A program made the position numbers and the translations under genes. A DNA stretch of 27,563 bases, from NCBI GenBank assembly GCA_964452415.1, contig CAYVME010000013.1, positions 1-27,563 of the forward strand, in the 5' to 3' direction. A model generated the notes under the pieces. It saw nothing but the letters and a program-made list of their open reading frames with translations, was not told where the DNA came from and did no database searches. The DNA is from UBA12068 sp964452415 (GTDB lineage: Bacteria; Patescibacteriota; Minisyncoccia; Moranbacterales; GWC2-37-73). Positions within the stretch are counted from its first letter, which is position 1. Each line of letters starts with the position of its first letter. Below, piece after piece: positions 1 through 7,692 of this stretch.

Positions 1-50
1 TAAGACCTCGCTGTCGCTCGCTATTGCCTCGAAAGAAAATGGGCTCGTAA
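1..50. repeat. Partial copy of dispersed inverted-repeat element (right arm)
   Basis: This stretch resembles bases 14908-14962: both carry a CTGTCGCTC-C-ATTGCCTC core, then AAAGAAAAT-GG-TCG and an A-rich tail. It is cut by the window edge, so only the right arm is seen. The complete copy is at about 14850-14965. No gene is visible here. Confidence 0.6.
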
Positions 51-63
51 AAATGCATTAATA

Positions 64-102
64 AAAAATCGAGAAATTCTTCAGAATCTCTCGATTTTTT
101 TG
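64..102 (+). terminator. Rho-independent terminator
   Basis: AAAAATCGAGA and TCTCGATTTTTT form a long stem around a short loop and end in a T-run. It probably ends a plus-strand gene left of the window. The stem is AT-flanked and nearly symmetrical, so it could also work on the other strand. Confidence 0.75.
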
Positions 103-119
103 TTGCTTAATGACAGCTA

Positions 120-150
120 TTGACAAAATTTTAATATGTGTTAATATAAT
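120..150 (+). promoter_or_regulatory. Promoter of the sigma-r4/HARE gene
   Basis: TTGACA at 120-125 and TATAAT at 145-150 are both consensus hexamers, but the 19-base spacer is long. TAATAT at 142-147 gives a 16-base spacer. Either way transcription would start around 154-157. That makes the TTG at 151 an unlikely start codon and favours ATG 187. Confidence 0.6.
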
Positions 151-186
151 TTGAAACCTAATTTGTTCAATATAATAACAAGTTTT

Positions 187-1248
187 ATGGAAATTTTGTC
201 AAACCAAGCCGGTAAACAAGCCTCAACTGAAAAACTGCTTTTTTCTGTTGCTTTAAAGCAAATTATCGCTGATTTTCCTGAGCGAGCTCAAGAAATCATC
301 TTTAATCGTTGGGGTGTTTTCAATTCCCATGCACTCACACTTGAGGAAATTGGGAAAAAGCACAACATCACGCGCGAAAGAGTTCGTCAAGTTATTCGTG
401 AAGTTTTGAAAAAGGTTCGCGAAAAAAAGGATGATGAAATATTTTTTCAAATTAGAGAGAATATCGTTTTGGCTTTGCGAGAAAATGGTGGTATAATGGA
501 GGAGAAGAAACTTTTGTCAGCGCTTGGCAAAGAAAATCAAAGTGAGAAAGCCGCAGCTTCTTTTTTCTTGGAATGCGTTGATGGTGTTTTGGCTAATGAA
601 GTGAAAGGCGAATTGTTTTTTTCTTTTTCGCTCAAGGATTTTAATCTTGACTCTTGGCGCGCTGTGAAGAATTCGGTGGTTGAAATTTTGAAAGTTCAAA
701 AGAAACCTCTTTCAATTGAAGAATTGTTCAAGCTTGCAAAAGCTCAAAACAAGGATTTGAATTTGTCTCAAGAGATCTTCACACATTTTTTGGAGGTTTC
801 TGAAGAAATCAAGCAAAATACTTTTGGAAAATGGGGGATTGCAAAATGGAAAGAAATTTCACCAAAAGGAACCAGAGAAAAAGCATATTTGATCTTGAAA
901 GAAGCCGAGAAGCCTCTTCATTTCAGGGACATTGCCAAAAAAATTGATCAGTATCATTTGAACAAGAAAAAAACTCACGCTCAGACAGTTCACAATGAGC
1001 TTATTAAAGACAAAAATTTCGTTTTGGTTGGAAGAGGAATTTATGCTTTGGTTGAATGGGGATATGAAAAGGGAACCGTGAAGGATGTTATTGAGGAAAT
1101 TTTGAAAAAAAGCGACAAACCTCTTGGTCGAGAAGAAATTCTTACCAAGGTTCTTGAAATCAGGCATGTGAAAAAATCAACTATTGTGATAAACTTAAAT
1201 AACTACTTTGCCAAATCAAAAACTGGCACATACACAATCAAGAAGTAG
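187..1248 (+). CDS. Sigma-70 region 4-like / HARE-HTH transcription regulator
   Basis: This is a predicted DNA-binding protein of 353 aa from ATG 187. Residues about 49-78 read ALTLEEIGKKHNITRERVRQ and onward, the helix-turn-helix of sigma-70 region 4 that contacts the -35 element. No region 2 is present, so it cannot be a complete sigma factor. Residues about 229-290 (GTREKAYLILKEAEKPLHF ... GRGIYALVEWGY) match the HARE-HTH fold known from the RNA polymerase delta subunit and from restriction and chromatin proteins. Less clear winged-helix-like segments flank it. An in-frame TTG at 151 would add 12 residues, but it lies at the predicted transcription start. A role as an RNA-polymerase-associated regulator is inferred; its targets are unknown. 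Confidence 0.75.
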   Translation: MEILSNQAGKQASTEKLLFSVALKQIIADFPERAQEIIFNRWGVFNSHALTLEEIGKKHNITRERVRQVIREVLKKVREKKDDEIFFQIRENIVLALRENGGIMEEKKLLSALGKENQSEKAAASFFLECVDGVLANEVKGELFFSFSLKDFNLDSWRAVKNSVVEILKVQKKPLSIEELFKLAKAQNKDLNLSQEIFTHFLEVSEEIKQNTFGKWGIAKWKEISPKGTREKAYLILKEAEKPLHFRDIAKKIDQYHLNKKKTHAQTVHNELIKDKNFVLVGRGIYALVEWGYEKGTVKDVIEEILKKSDKPLGREEILTKVLEIRHVKKSTIVINLNNYFAKSKTGTYTIKK

Positions 1249-1343
1249 TTAAAATCGAAGATATATTTTTCAAAAAAATTATTATCGCATTGTCATTCTT
1301 GTGAAATGAGAATCTGGAATATTTCCGCAAAAACGCTGAAATC

Positions 1344-1372
1344 CTGGATCCCGGATCGAGTCCGGGATGACA
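1344..1372. repeat. Dispersed palindromic element, copy 1
   Basis: ATCCCGGA at 1348-1355 and TCCGGGAT at 1361-1368 form a perfect 8-bp stem around the loop TCGAG. The second intergenic copy, at 25205-25233, keeps the loop and the stem while one stem pair changes from G-C to C-G. Similar GGATCCCGGATCGAGTCCGG sequences occur in many unrelated bacteria, and one frame reads HPGLDPGSR. It is far more GC-rich than its surroundings. The rest of 1249-1388 shows nothing else I can support. Confidence 0.8.
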
Positions 1373-1388
1373 AAAGAAAACAAAAATA

Positions 1389-2672
1389 ATGGACATTATA
1401 TTGTCTTCAATAAATGGAGTTGTTTCAGATCTCAAAATCGTTGGCGATGTTTTGAGCTATACTTGGTATATTATCTTGCCACCCTTGTTCTTTCTCTTTT
1501 TTAAATTGTTGTGGATGTATCACATTCAAGGCGCATTTTGGGATTCTGCTGACTGGGTGCTTTTGGAGTTGATTCCGCCAAAAAATATTGAAAAGAGTCC
1601 AAAACCAATGGAGGCTCTTTTTGCTGGATTTGCTGGAGTGGAGAAATCATTCAACACTTTTGAAATTTATAAGGACGGTGCTTTTACTGATTATATGAGT
1701 CTGGAGATTGTAAGTGATCAGGGCACAGTTCATTTTTATATTCGAACAATGATAAAATATCGACACATTGTCGAAGCTCATCTCTATGCTCAATATCCAG
1801 ATGTTGAGATTCTTGAAGTTTCTGACTATGTCGATGATGTGCCGAAAATAATTCCAAACAAACAATGGGATTTGTGGGGCACTGATTTTATGTATGTCAG
1901 ACCGAAAGCGTATCCTATTCGAACATATAAAACTTTTGAAGAGGATATCACGGGGACCATGATCGATCCTTTGTCGAGTGTTCTCGAAGTGATGGGAAAA
2001 CTTGGACCAGGGATGAGGATATGGTTTCAAATAATCATAAAACCAGCATCGCCATCATGGGCAAGCAAAGAAGGCGTTAAGATTACAGACAAATTGAAAG
2101 GTAAGGAGAAGAAGGAATCTGGGATGCTTGAAAGATTTTTTAGTGATCTGGCAGATGTTTTTTTGAATATTATTCCGGCCATGAAAGGTCCGGTTGAGTT
2201 TGCATCAGAAAAGAAAAAAGAAGAATCTCCTTTGGACACCAGGCTTTCACCTGGGGAAAGAGATGTTCTCAAGGCTGTTGAAGATAATCTTGGAAAATTG
2301 CAATTTTACACTAAAATGAGATTTGTTCTTGTTGGAAGGCGGGAAGTTATGGATAAATCATTCGTGTCTTCTTTTACTGGTGGTCTGAAGCAATTTGGTG
2401 ATGACAATCTTAACAGTTTTAAGCCTGACAATATTTCAAAAACAAAGGCTGATTATTGGATGAGGAAATCACGCTTGGCATATAAGCAAAGAAAAATTTT
2501 GCGAAGATATAGGAATAGGAGCATGGATGGTGTTCCAGACGCAGAGATGGTCATGAGTAGCGAAGAATTGGCAACAGTTTTTCACTTGCCAGACATGAAT
2601 GTGATGGCGCCATCGCTCACGCGCGTGGAAGCAAAACGAGGAGGAGCTCCATCGAATCTTCCAATCGAATAA
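1389..2672 (+). CDS. Membrane-anchored protein of unknown function, paired with VirD4-like ATPase
   Basis: This 427-aa protein has one clear hydrophobic segment at about residues 22-45 (YIILPPLFFLFFKLLWMY), followed by a long soluble part. That topology suggests a cytoplasmic domain held at the membrane by an N-terminal anchor. I recognise no enzyme motif. Residues about 270-300 are charged and carry a KKKEESPLD-type linker. The C-terminal part is basic (KSRLAYKQRKILRRYRNRS) and could touch nucleic acid or phospholipid. It ends 78 bases before the VirD4/TraG-like ATPase on the same strand, so a membrane partner of that ATPase is a reasonable inference. The ATG follows the palindromic element closely and has no SD. 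Confidence 0.6.
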   Translation: MDIILSSINGVVSDLKIVGDVLSYTWYIILPPLFFLFFKLLWMYHIQGAFWDSADWVLLELIPPKNIEKSPKPMEALFAGFAGVEKSFNTFEIYKDGAFTDYMSLEIVSDQGTVHFYIRTMIKYRHIVEAHLYAQYPDVEILEVSDYVDDVPKIIPNKQWDLWGTDFMYVRPKAYPIRTYKTFEEDITGTMIDPLSSVLEVMGKLGPGMRIWFQIIIKPASPSWASKEGVKITDKLKGKEKKESGMLERFFSDLADVFLNIIPAMKGPVEFASEKKKEESPLDTRLSPGERDVLKAVEDNLGKLQFYTKMRFVLVGRREVMDKSFVSSFTGGLKQFGDDNLNSFKPDNISKTKADYWMRKSRLAYKQRKILRRYRNRSMDGVPDAEMVMSSEELATVFHLPDMNVMAPSLTRVEAKRGGAPSNLPIE

Positions 2673-2674
2673 AC

Positions 2675-2699
2675 AACAGCTTTCAGCTTACAGTTTACA
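2675..2699. repeat. 7-base-period repeat array
   Basis: AACAGCT-TTCAGCT-TACAGTT-TACA repeats with a 7-base period and starts two bases after the stop of the preceding gene. In the sense direction it has the CAGCTTTCAGCTTA orientation also found after several other stops. Confidence 0.7.
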
Positions 2700-2750
2700 A
2701 AAATACAAGATGCATTTTAATAAAAATAACTACAACGCTAGTTAAAAAAT

Positions 2751-5036
2751 ATGGCAAATAACAACGAGATTGCATTCTTTGCAAAAACAAACTTCAGAAA
2801 TCAAGAACGAGTTTTCGGAATCAAGACGGATGATCGAACTCGTCACATGTACATCATTGGGAAAACCGGTATGGGAAAAACAAACCTGCTGGAAAATCTG
2901 GTTGTTCAAGACATCCGAAATGGTCATGGAATTTGCTATATTGATCCTCACGGTGACACAGCTGAGAAACTCTTGAAAGCTGTTCCGGCAAACAGAATTA
3001 ACGATGTTATATATTTGAATCCTGCTGATCAGAATTATCCATTGGCTTTCAATGTGATGGAATCTGTTGACCCAGATTATCGTCATCTGGTGGCTTCCGG
3101 CTTGATTGGAGTTTTCAAAAAAATCTGGGCTGATTCTTGGGGACCTCGACTTGAATATATTTTGCGAAATGCAATTTTGGCGCTTTTGGAATATCCGGGA
3201 AGCACACTTCTTGGTGTGACTCGAATTTTGGTGGACAAAAAATATCGCGAAAGAGTTGTCGACAAAGTGACTGATCCCGTGATCAGGCAATTTTGGGTGG
3301 ATGAATTTCCAAAATGGAGTGATAAAGTTTTGCAAGAAGTTGTTTCTCCGATTCAAAACAAGGTTGGGCAATTTCTTTCCAGCTCCTTGATTCGAAATAT
3401 TGTTGGTCAGACAACTTCATCTTTTGACATTCGCGATGCGATGGACACTCGCAAAATTTTGATCATCAATCTTTCCAAGGGAAGAATTGGTGAGGACAAC
3501 GGCGCGCTTTTGGGAGCAATGATGATCACCAAAATTCAGCTTGCGGCCATGGGTCGCGTGGACATTCCAGAAGAGGATCGAAAAGATTTTTATTTATATG
3601 TTGATGAGTTTCAAAACTTTGCCACGGAATCTTTCGCGAACATTTTGTCAGAAGCTCGAAAATATCGTTTAAATTTGATTTTGGCAAATCAATACATCAC
3701 GCAAATTGATGAAAAAGTTCGCGATGCAATCTTTGGTAATGCAGGCACAATCATTTCATTTCGCGTGGGAGCAATGGACGCAGAATTTTTGGAGAAAGAA
3801 TTCGCACCAGTTTTTGTGCAAAATGATATTGTGAATTTGCCGAAATATAACATCTATCTGAAATTGATGATTGATGGAATTGCAGGCGATGCTTTTTCGG
3901 CCAAAGTTTTGCCTCCGGTGTATATTGAAGACACCTCAGAAAATGAAGAAAAGATTATTGCTGAATCTCGTCAAAGATATGCTTCGAGCAAGGAGGAGGT
4001 TGAAGAGAAAATCTCTCGTTGGGCTGGTGTGATGCCGGCAGCTGGTTTTCAGACTGTAAACAAGCCAATTATACCATCTTCTGGCCAAAATCAGCCGATT
4101 CAGGCTCAGCCACAGCGATTTCAACAATCCGTGCCAGCTCAGCAATATTCACCCCAGCAAGCCCCTGCAAGCACTCCAGTGCCTCAAGGAGCTTCCCAAA
4201 CTCAAAAAGTGATCCAACAGCCGGTTTCTGCTCAAAATACTCAGGTTTATCACAAAGATGACCTGGGAGAATATAACGAAAAACCTTTCGAGGAGACTCC
4301 AATTCAGCCTGCTCAGACTGCAATTCCCCAGAGGCGGGCAACAGATCAGCTGCCAGTTCAAACTCCACAGCGACGCGCCCAAGACCATATTGCTTCGATG
4401 ACGACTGAACCGCGGGTTCAAATGCCAGCACAGGTTGAAACAGTTCAAATTCAGCCAGAGGAAAATCCAGATTATTATGTCAAACCAGTGGATGATCGTC
4501 CAAAATTTGAAGCAATCTGTGATATGTGCAGCGACACCATTCAAGTGCCATTTCAGCCAGATGGAAAAAGACCGACTTTTTGCAAAGATTGCCTGAAGGA
4601 ATATCAAAGAATGACTGCCAAGGATAAATTGAATCAAGAGAATAAAATTAAAAGACAACAAGAAGAAGCTCGTGAACTTGAAGCACTTTCTCAAATGAAT
4701 CAAGCTCCGCAAGTTCAACCATCACCAAGGCCAATTCAGCAAACAAGACCAGCATATCAAAATTCAGTTCAGCGAAATTCTGAGCCGCAGAGAGCTGCGT
4801 CTCAACCGGAAAAGCGCTTTGAGCAGAAGGCCTATATCTCAAAAGATCGTCCGATGTCTCTTTCTCAGATGCAACATATTGCTCCGAAAAAATTCAGACC
4901 TGAGCGCCAACGACCACAGGTGAATTTGGACGAGGTCAGAAACATGATAAATTCCACAATTACGGAAAAGAAAAATGTTTCTGCGCCAGACGATGACGAC
5001 GATCGCCTTTCTGACAGCAGGGAAAATGGCAGATAA
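2751..5036 (+). CDS. VirD4/TraG/HerA-type ATPase with C-terminal zinc ribbon
   Basis: This 761-aa P-loop ATPase belongs to the type IV secretion coupling-protein/TraM-recognition group, which move or sort DNA or protein at the membrane. Walker A is GKTGMGKT at residues 37-44. Walker B is YLYVDEFQ at 281-288, followed by SEARKYRLNLILANQY, typical of TraD/TraG C-terminal motifs. Residues about 440-580 are Gln/Pro-rich and probably disordered. Residues 590-614 form a zinc ribbon with Cys pairs at 590/593 and 611/614 around VPFQPDGKRP, a motif common in CPR proteins. A second Q/P/R-rich stretch leads to an acidic tail (DDDDDRLSDS). No transmembrane segment is present, so the upstream membrane protein may supply the anchor. 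No relaxase or VirB genes are visible, so a complete conjugation system is not shown. Confidence 0.85.
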   Translation: MANNNEIAFFAKTNFRNQERVFGIKTDDRTRHMYIIGKTGMGKTNLLENLVVQDIRNGHGICYIDPHGDTAEKLLKAVPANRINDVIYLNPADQNYPLAFNVMESVDPDYRHLVASGLIGVFKKIWADSWGPRLEYILRNAILALLEYPGSTLLGVTRILVDKKYRERVVDKVTDPVIRQFWVDEFPKWSDKVLQEVVSPIQNKVGQFLSSSLIRNIVGQTTSSFDIRDAMDTRKILIINLSKGRIGEDNGALLGAMMITKIQLAAMGRVDIPEEDRKDFYLYVDEFQNFATESFANILSEARKYRLNLILANQYITQIDEKVRDAIFGNAGTIISFRVGAMDAEFLEKEFAPVFVQNDIVNLPKYNIYLKLMIDGIAGDAFSAKVLPPVYIEDTSENEEKIIAESRQRYASSKEEVEEKISRWAGVMPAAGFQTVNKPIIPSSGQNQPIQAQPQRFQQSVPAQQYSPQQAPASTPVPQGASQTQKVIQQPVSAQNTQVYHKDDLGEYNEKPFEETPIQPAQTAIPQRRATDQLPVQTPQRRAQDHIASMTTEPRVQMPAQVETVQIQPEENPDYYVKPVDDRPKFEAICDMCSDTIQVPFQPDGKRPTFCKDCLKEYQRMTAKDKLNQENKIKRQQEEARELEALSQMNQAPQVQPSPRPIQQTRPAYQNSVQRNSEPQRAASQPEKRFEQKAYISKDRPMSLSQMQHIAPKKFRPERQRPQVNLDEVRNMINSTITEKKNVSAPDDDDDRLSDSRENGR

Positions 5037-5058
5037 TTCAAAAAAGATGGTCCTTGAG

Positions 5059-5086
5059 GCCTGGCGATGACTTCGCCAGGCTTTTT
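5059..5086 (+). terminator. Rho-independent terminator of the ATPase gene
   Basis: GCCTGGCGA at 5059-5067 pairs perfectly with TCGCCAGGC at 5073-5081 around a 5-base loop and is followed by TTTTT. It lies 22 bases after the ATPase stop. Confidence 0.9.
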
Positions 5087-5088
5087 GC

Positions 5089-5117
5089 TTGATAAATGGA
5101 AATCGATGTGTGATAAT
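5089..5117 (+). promoter_or_regulatory. Promoter of the riboflavin operon
   Basis: TTGATA at 5089-5094, a 17-base spacer and GATAAT at 5112-5117 place the start of transcription at about 5124. The 5' leader is then only about 32 bases, too short for an FMN riboswitch. The in-frame TTG at 5120 would lie upstream of the transcript, which supports ATG 5156 as the start of the kinase gene. Confidence 0.65.
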
Positions 5118-5155
5118 AATTGTGCATACTTAAAAAAGGCTTAAAATTGAAGGAT

Positions 5156-5500
5156 ATGAAAAGAATAATTGGAATTGTTATTGAGGGCAAAAAACTGGGC
5201 AGGAAGCTCGGTTTTCCAACTGCCAACATTGAATTGAGAGAAATGCTTGAAGGTGGTGTATATGCGGGAAATGCGACCTTGGAGGGCAAAAAATATCACT
5301 CCGCGATTTTCATTTGGGCAGACAAGCCTCTTTTGGAGGCACATTTGTTGGATTTTGAAGGTGATCTGTACGGCAAAAAAATTGAAGTTGAAATTGACAG
5401 TAAGATAAGAGAGTCCATAAAGTTTGAAGATGAAGACGAAATCAAAAAACAAGTCTTAAAAGATATTGAAATTATCAGGAACCTAACAGCTAAAACCTAA
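5156..5500 (+). CDS. Stand-alone riboflavin kinase domain (RibF C-terminal type)
   Basis: Predicted to phosphorylate riboflavin with ATP to FMN in the cytoplasm. The 114 residues match only the kinase half of bifunctional RibF: GIVIEGKKLGRKLGFPTANI carries the PTAN motif, and EAHLLDFEGDLYGKKIEVE is the conserved barrel strand with the catalytic-region Glu/His. The FAD synthetase half (about 180 residues with a nucleotidyltransferase HxGH-type motif) is absent, so FAD would have to be made by another protein or imported. ATG 5156 has AAGGA only two bases upstream. The last six residues (NLTAKT) and the stop codon are encoded by a 7-base-period repeat array. It is followed by ribE and ribH. Confidence 0.85.
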   Translation: MKRIIGIVIEGKKLGRKLGFPTANIELREMLEGGVYAGNATLEGKKYHSAIFIWADKPLLEAHLLDFEGDLYGKKIEVEIDSKIRESIKFEDEDEIKKQVLKDIEIIRNLTAKT

Positions 5501-5527
5501 AACCTATCACCTAATCCCTAAAACCTA
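5480..5527. repeat. 7-base-period repeat array spanning a gene end
   Basis: AACCTAA-CAGCTAA-AACCTAA-AACCTAT-CACCTAA-TCCCTAA-AACCTAC gives seven units of seven bases. The first three units overlap the end of the riboflavin kinase gene and include its TAA stop (5498-5500). An 8-base C-run at 5528-5535 follows, one base before the ribE ATG. Confidence 0.8.
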
Positions 5528-5536
5528 CCCCCCCCT

Positions 5537-6118
5537 ATGTTCACAGGTATCATAAAAAAAGTTTCAACAGTTGAAAATGTTTCTCAAAAAAATGAGAGTC
5601 TTTTTGTTGAGATCAAAAAACCCAAAGGATGGAAAGTTTGGCTTGGCCAGAGCATTGCAATCAATGGTGTTTGTTCAACAGTGAAAACTCTTGGCAAAGA
5701 AAGTTTTGTGGTGGAATATATGCCAGAAACAATTGCCAAAACAACCGTTGAAAATTATGCAAAAGGCAGTCTGGTTAATCTTGAATCGAGCATGACAATG
5801 AGCGACTTGCTTGATGGCCATATTGTTCAAGGTCATGTGGACACAAGGGGGAAAATAATCGAAATCAAAAAAGTGAAAGAATCTGTTGTGCTTAAGATTA
5901 AAATCCCAATCAGATTCATGAAGTTCATTGCAGACAAGGGTTCAGTTGCAATTGATGGTGTGAGCTTGACGATTGCAAGCACGGGAAAAGATTGGCTGAC
6001 GGTTTCGCTTGTGAGCTTCACTCTGGAAAACACAAATCTCGGCAAGATTGAAAAAGGGGATGCTGTTAATATTGAAACAGATGTGCTAGCTAAATATATT
6101 CATAAATTAATGAAATAG
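5537..6118 (+). CDS. ribE: Riboflavin synthase, alpha chain
   Basis: Dismutates two 6,7-dimethyl-8-ribityllumazine molecules to riboflavin plus the pyrimidine precursor. The 193-aa length is near the usual 200. The two lumazine-binding barrels are visible. The first starts with MFTGIIKKV and has NGVCSTV at 43-49. The second starts around GHIVQGHVDTRG (94-105), has DGVSLTI at 140-146 and ends with ETDVLAKYI. There is no SD; the ATG is preceded by CCCCCCCCT. It lies in an operon, with ribH starting 6 bases after its stop. Confidence 0.93.
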   Translation: MFTGIIKKVSTVENVSQKNESLFVEIKKPKGWKVWLGQSIAINGVCSTVKTLGKESFVVEYMPETIAKTTVENYAKGSLVNLESSMTMSDLLDGHIVQGHVDTRGKIIEIKKVKESVVLKIKIPIRFMKFIADKGSVAIDGVSLTIASTGKDWLTVSLVSFTLENTNLGKIEKGDAVNIETDVLAKYIHKLMK

Positions 6119-6124
6119 AATCAT

Positions 6125-6577
6125 ATGCAAAGAGATATAAAAAAAATACAGAACATTGTTGATGGTAAAAAGTTCAAGATTGCAATTGTGGTTTCCAAGT
6201 TTAACGAAGACATAACAGGTGGAATGCTTGGTGGCGCTGTCCAAGTTTTGAAAAAAAATGGTGTCAATGAAAAAAACATAAGCACAGTTTGGGTGCCTGG
6301 CGCAATTGAAATTCCTTTGGCGTGTCAGCGATTGGCTTTGACAAAAAAATATCACGGAATCATTGCTCTTGGATGTGTTATCAAAGGAGACACGGATCAT
6401 TACAAATATGTTTCTGGGCAGTCAATTCGCTGTGTCATGGATGTTATGCTGAAAACCGGAATTCCAATTGGAATGGGAATCATCACAACCAACAATCTCA
6501 AACAATCCAAGGAGCGAAGTGGGGCAAAAAACAACAAAGGCGCTGAATCTGCACAAGCAGTGCTTGAGATGATTTAA
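6125..6577 (+). CDS. ribH: 6,7-dimethyl-8-ribityllumazine synthase
   Basis: Condenses 5-amino-6-ribitylamino-uracil with 3,4-dihydroxy-2-butanone 4-phosphate to the lumazine used by RibE; the family forms pentamers or 60-mers. At 150 aa it has normal length. Visible motifs are KFNEDIT (25-31), WVPGAIEIP (56-64) and GCVIKGDTDHYKYV with the catalytic-type His92. The GIITTNNLKQSKERSG segment corresponds to the usual GVLT...QA..R region. ribD and ribBA, which make its substrates, are not in the window. A swivel-domain gene starts 8 bases after the stop, apparently in the same transcript. Confidence 0.93.
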   Translation: MQRDIKKIQNIVDGKKFKIAIVVSKFNEDITGGMLGGAVQVLKKNGVNEKNISTVWVPGAIEIPLACQRLALTKKYHGIIALGCVIKGDTDHYKYVSGQSIRCVMDVMLKTGIPIGMGIITTNNLKQSKERSGAKNNKGAESAQAVLEMI

Positions 6578-6585
6578 TATTATTT

Positions 6586-7614
6586 ATGGAAAAACTTCAA
6601 AAACAATTTACTCGAGAAAGATCGTTGCTATATATGTGTATATGGGATAATAGTGAACGATTGGGTTACTCGAAGTGGCTTGGGTATGAAATTAAGAACA
6701 GTTTATTTTTGAAAAGCGGTCGTGAAAATAAAGTGTCTATTTGGTTTGGCGAGAATGATATCAAAAGAATGAATACTGCTATCGTAAATAAGATAGATAA
6801 TTACGATATTTTAAAATTATTTAAAAAAGAAACTGAGAAAGATTGGAAATTTTTAAAATCATTTGTTTTTGAAGAAAAAGAGATTGATTCCATTTTGACA
6901 CTAAGAAAATATTATCGCAAAGTTGTGAGTTGGTGGGGAGTTATGACTTTAGTTTTCTTTGTTCCGGATCTGGAAGGCATACCCAGTGAAATAAAAAACG
7001 AAGCATTTTTGATGAGGTCACAAACGGAAAAATATTCTGCTAAATTTAACAGTATATTTGAAGATTATTTTACAAAACATTATCCGCAATATAAAAAATA
7101 CGTTCATGTTTTACTGCCAAAAGAAGTTTTTAAGTTGGAAAAAAGAAATTTTACCAAACATGAAATAGAAGATTTTGAAAAAAGAATCGTTGGATATGGA
7201 TATTTGAATAAAAAAGTATATAATTTGGAAGACCTCAATGAGGGATTGCTGAAGGAGAATGTATATTTTAATGACAGATACAAAATTAATAGTGATAAAA
7301 TAAAAGGGAGCGTGGCATACAGAGGAAAAGTTAAGGGTGAAATTCAAATGATTCTTTTTAAGAAGGATTTAAAGAAATTTAAAAAAGGAAAAATTTTGGT
7401 AACTGACATGACAGATCCTGATTTTATTCCAGTTATAAAAAAAGCCTTGGCGATTATAACTGACGAAGGTGGAATAACATGCCACGCAGCTATAACAGCT
7501 CGTGAAATGAAAAAACCTTGCATTATCGGAACTAAAATCGCAACCAAAGTTCTTAAGGACGGAGACCTGGTGGAGGTTGATGCGGATAATGGGATTGTTA
7601 GGATAATAAAATAA
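6586..7614 (+). CDS. PEP-utilizing-type phosphohistidine swivel protein A
   Basis: This 342-aa protein ends in a complete swivel domain (about residues 241-342) of the PEP synthase/pyruvate phosphate dikinase type, whose His carries a phosphoryl group between two active sites. The motif TDEGGITCHAAITAREMKKP puts the carrier His at residue 300; KVLKDGDLVEVDAD closes the domain. The N-terminal 240 residues are AT-biased, aromatic and lysine-rich. I do not recognise them, and they carry neither an ATP-grasp nor a PEP-binding barrel. In rifampicin phosphotransferase the comparable position holds the acceptor-binding domain, so an acceptor role is possible but inferred. It starts 8 bases after ribH without an SD. 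Confidence 0.8.
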   Translation: MEKLQKQFTRERSLLYMCIWDNSERLGYSKWLGYEIKNSLFLKSGRENKVSIWFGENDIKRMNTAIVNKIDNYDILKLFKKETEKDWKFLKSFVFEEKEIDSILTLRKYYRKVVSWWGVMTLVFFVPDLEGIPSEIKNEAFLMRSQTEKYSAKFNSIFEDYFTKHYPQYKKYVHVLLPKEVFKLEKRNFTKHEIEDFEKRIVGYGYLNKKVYNLEDLNEGLLKENVYFNDRYKINSDKIKGSVAYRGKVKGEIQMILFKKDLKKFKKGKILVTDMTDPDFIPVIKKALAIITDEGGITCHAAITAREMKKPCIIGTKIATKVLKDGDLVEVDADNGIVRIIK

Positions 7615-7634
7615 AGCGGAAAAACATTTTAGAA

Positions 7635-7665
7635 TAAAAAAATGGGACCGAAGTGATTCGGTCCC
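7635..7665 (-). terminator. Rho-independent terminator of the phosphatase gene
   Basis: GGGACCGAA at 7644-7652 pairs perfectly with TTCGGTCCC at 7657-7665 around GTGA. Read on the minus strand the stem is followed by ATTTTTTTATT. On the plus strand no T-run follows directly, so it mainly ends the minus-strand phosphatase gene. Confidence 0.88.
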
Positions 7666-7692
7666 TGTGGCATTTTATGCCGAGATGGATGA

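Noticed and set aside
1238..1435. Minus-strand ORF with HPGLDPGSR
   Set aside because: This peptide is the translation of the palindromic repeat and part of an unrelated gene start; it has no other coding support.
5037..5155. FMN riboswitch before the riboflavin genes
   Set aside because: After the terminator and the promoter only about 32 bases of leader remain, and no RFN-type conserved pieces are visible.
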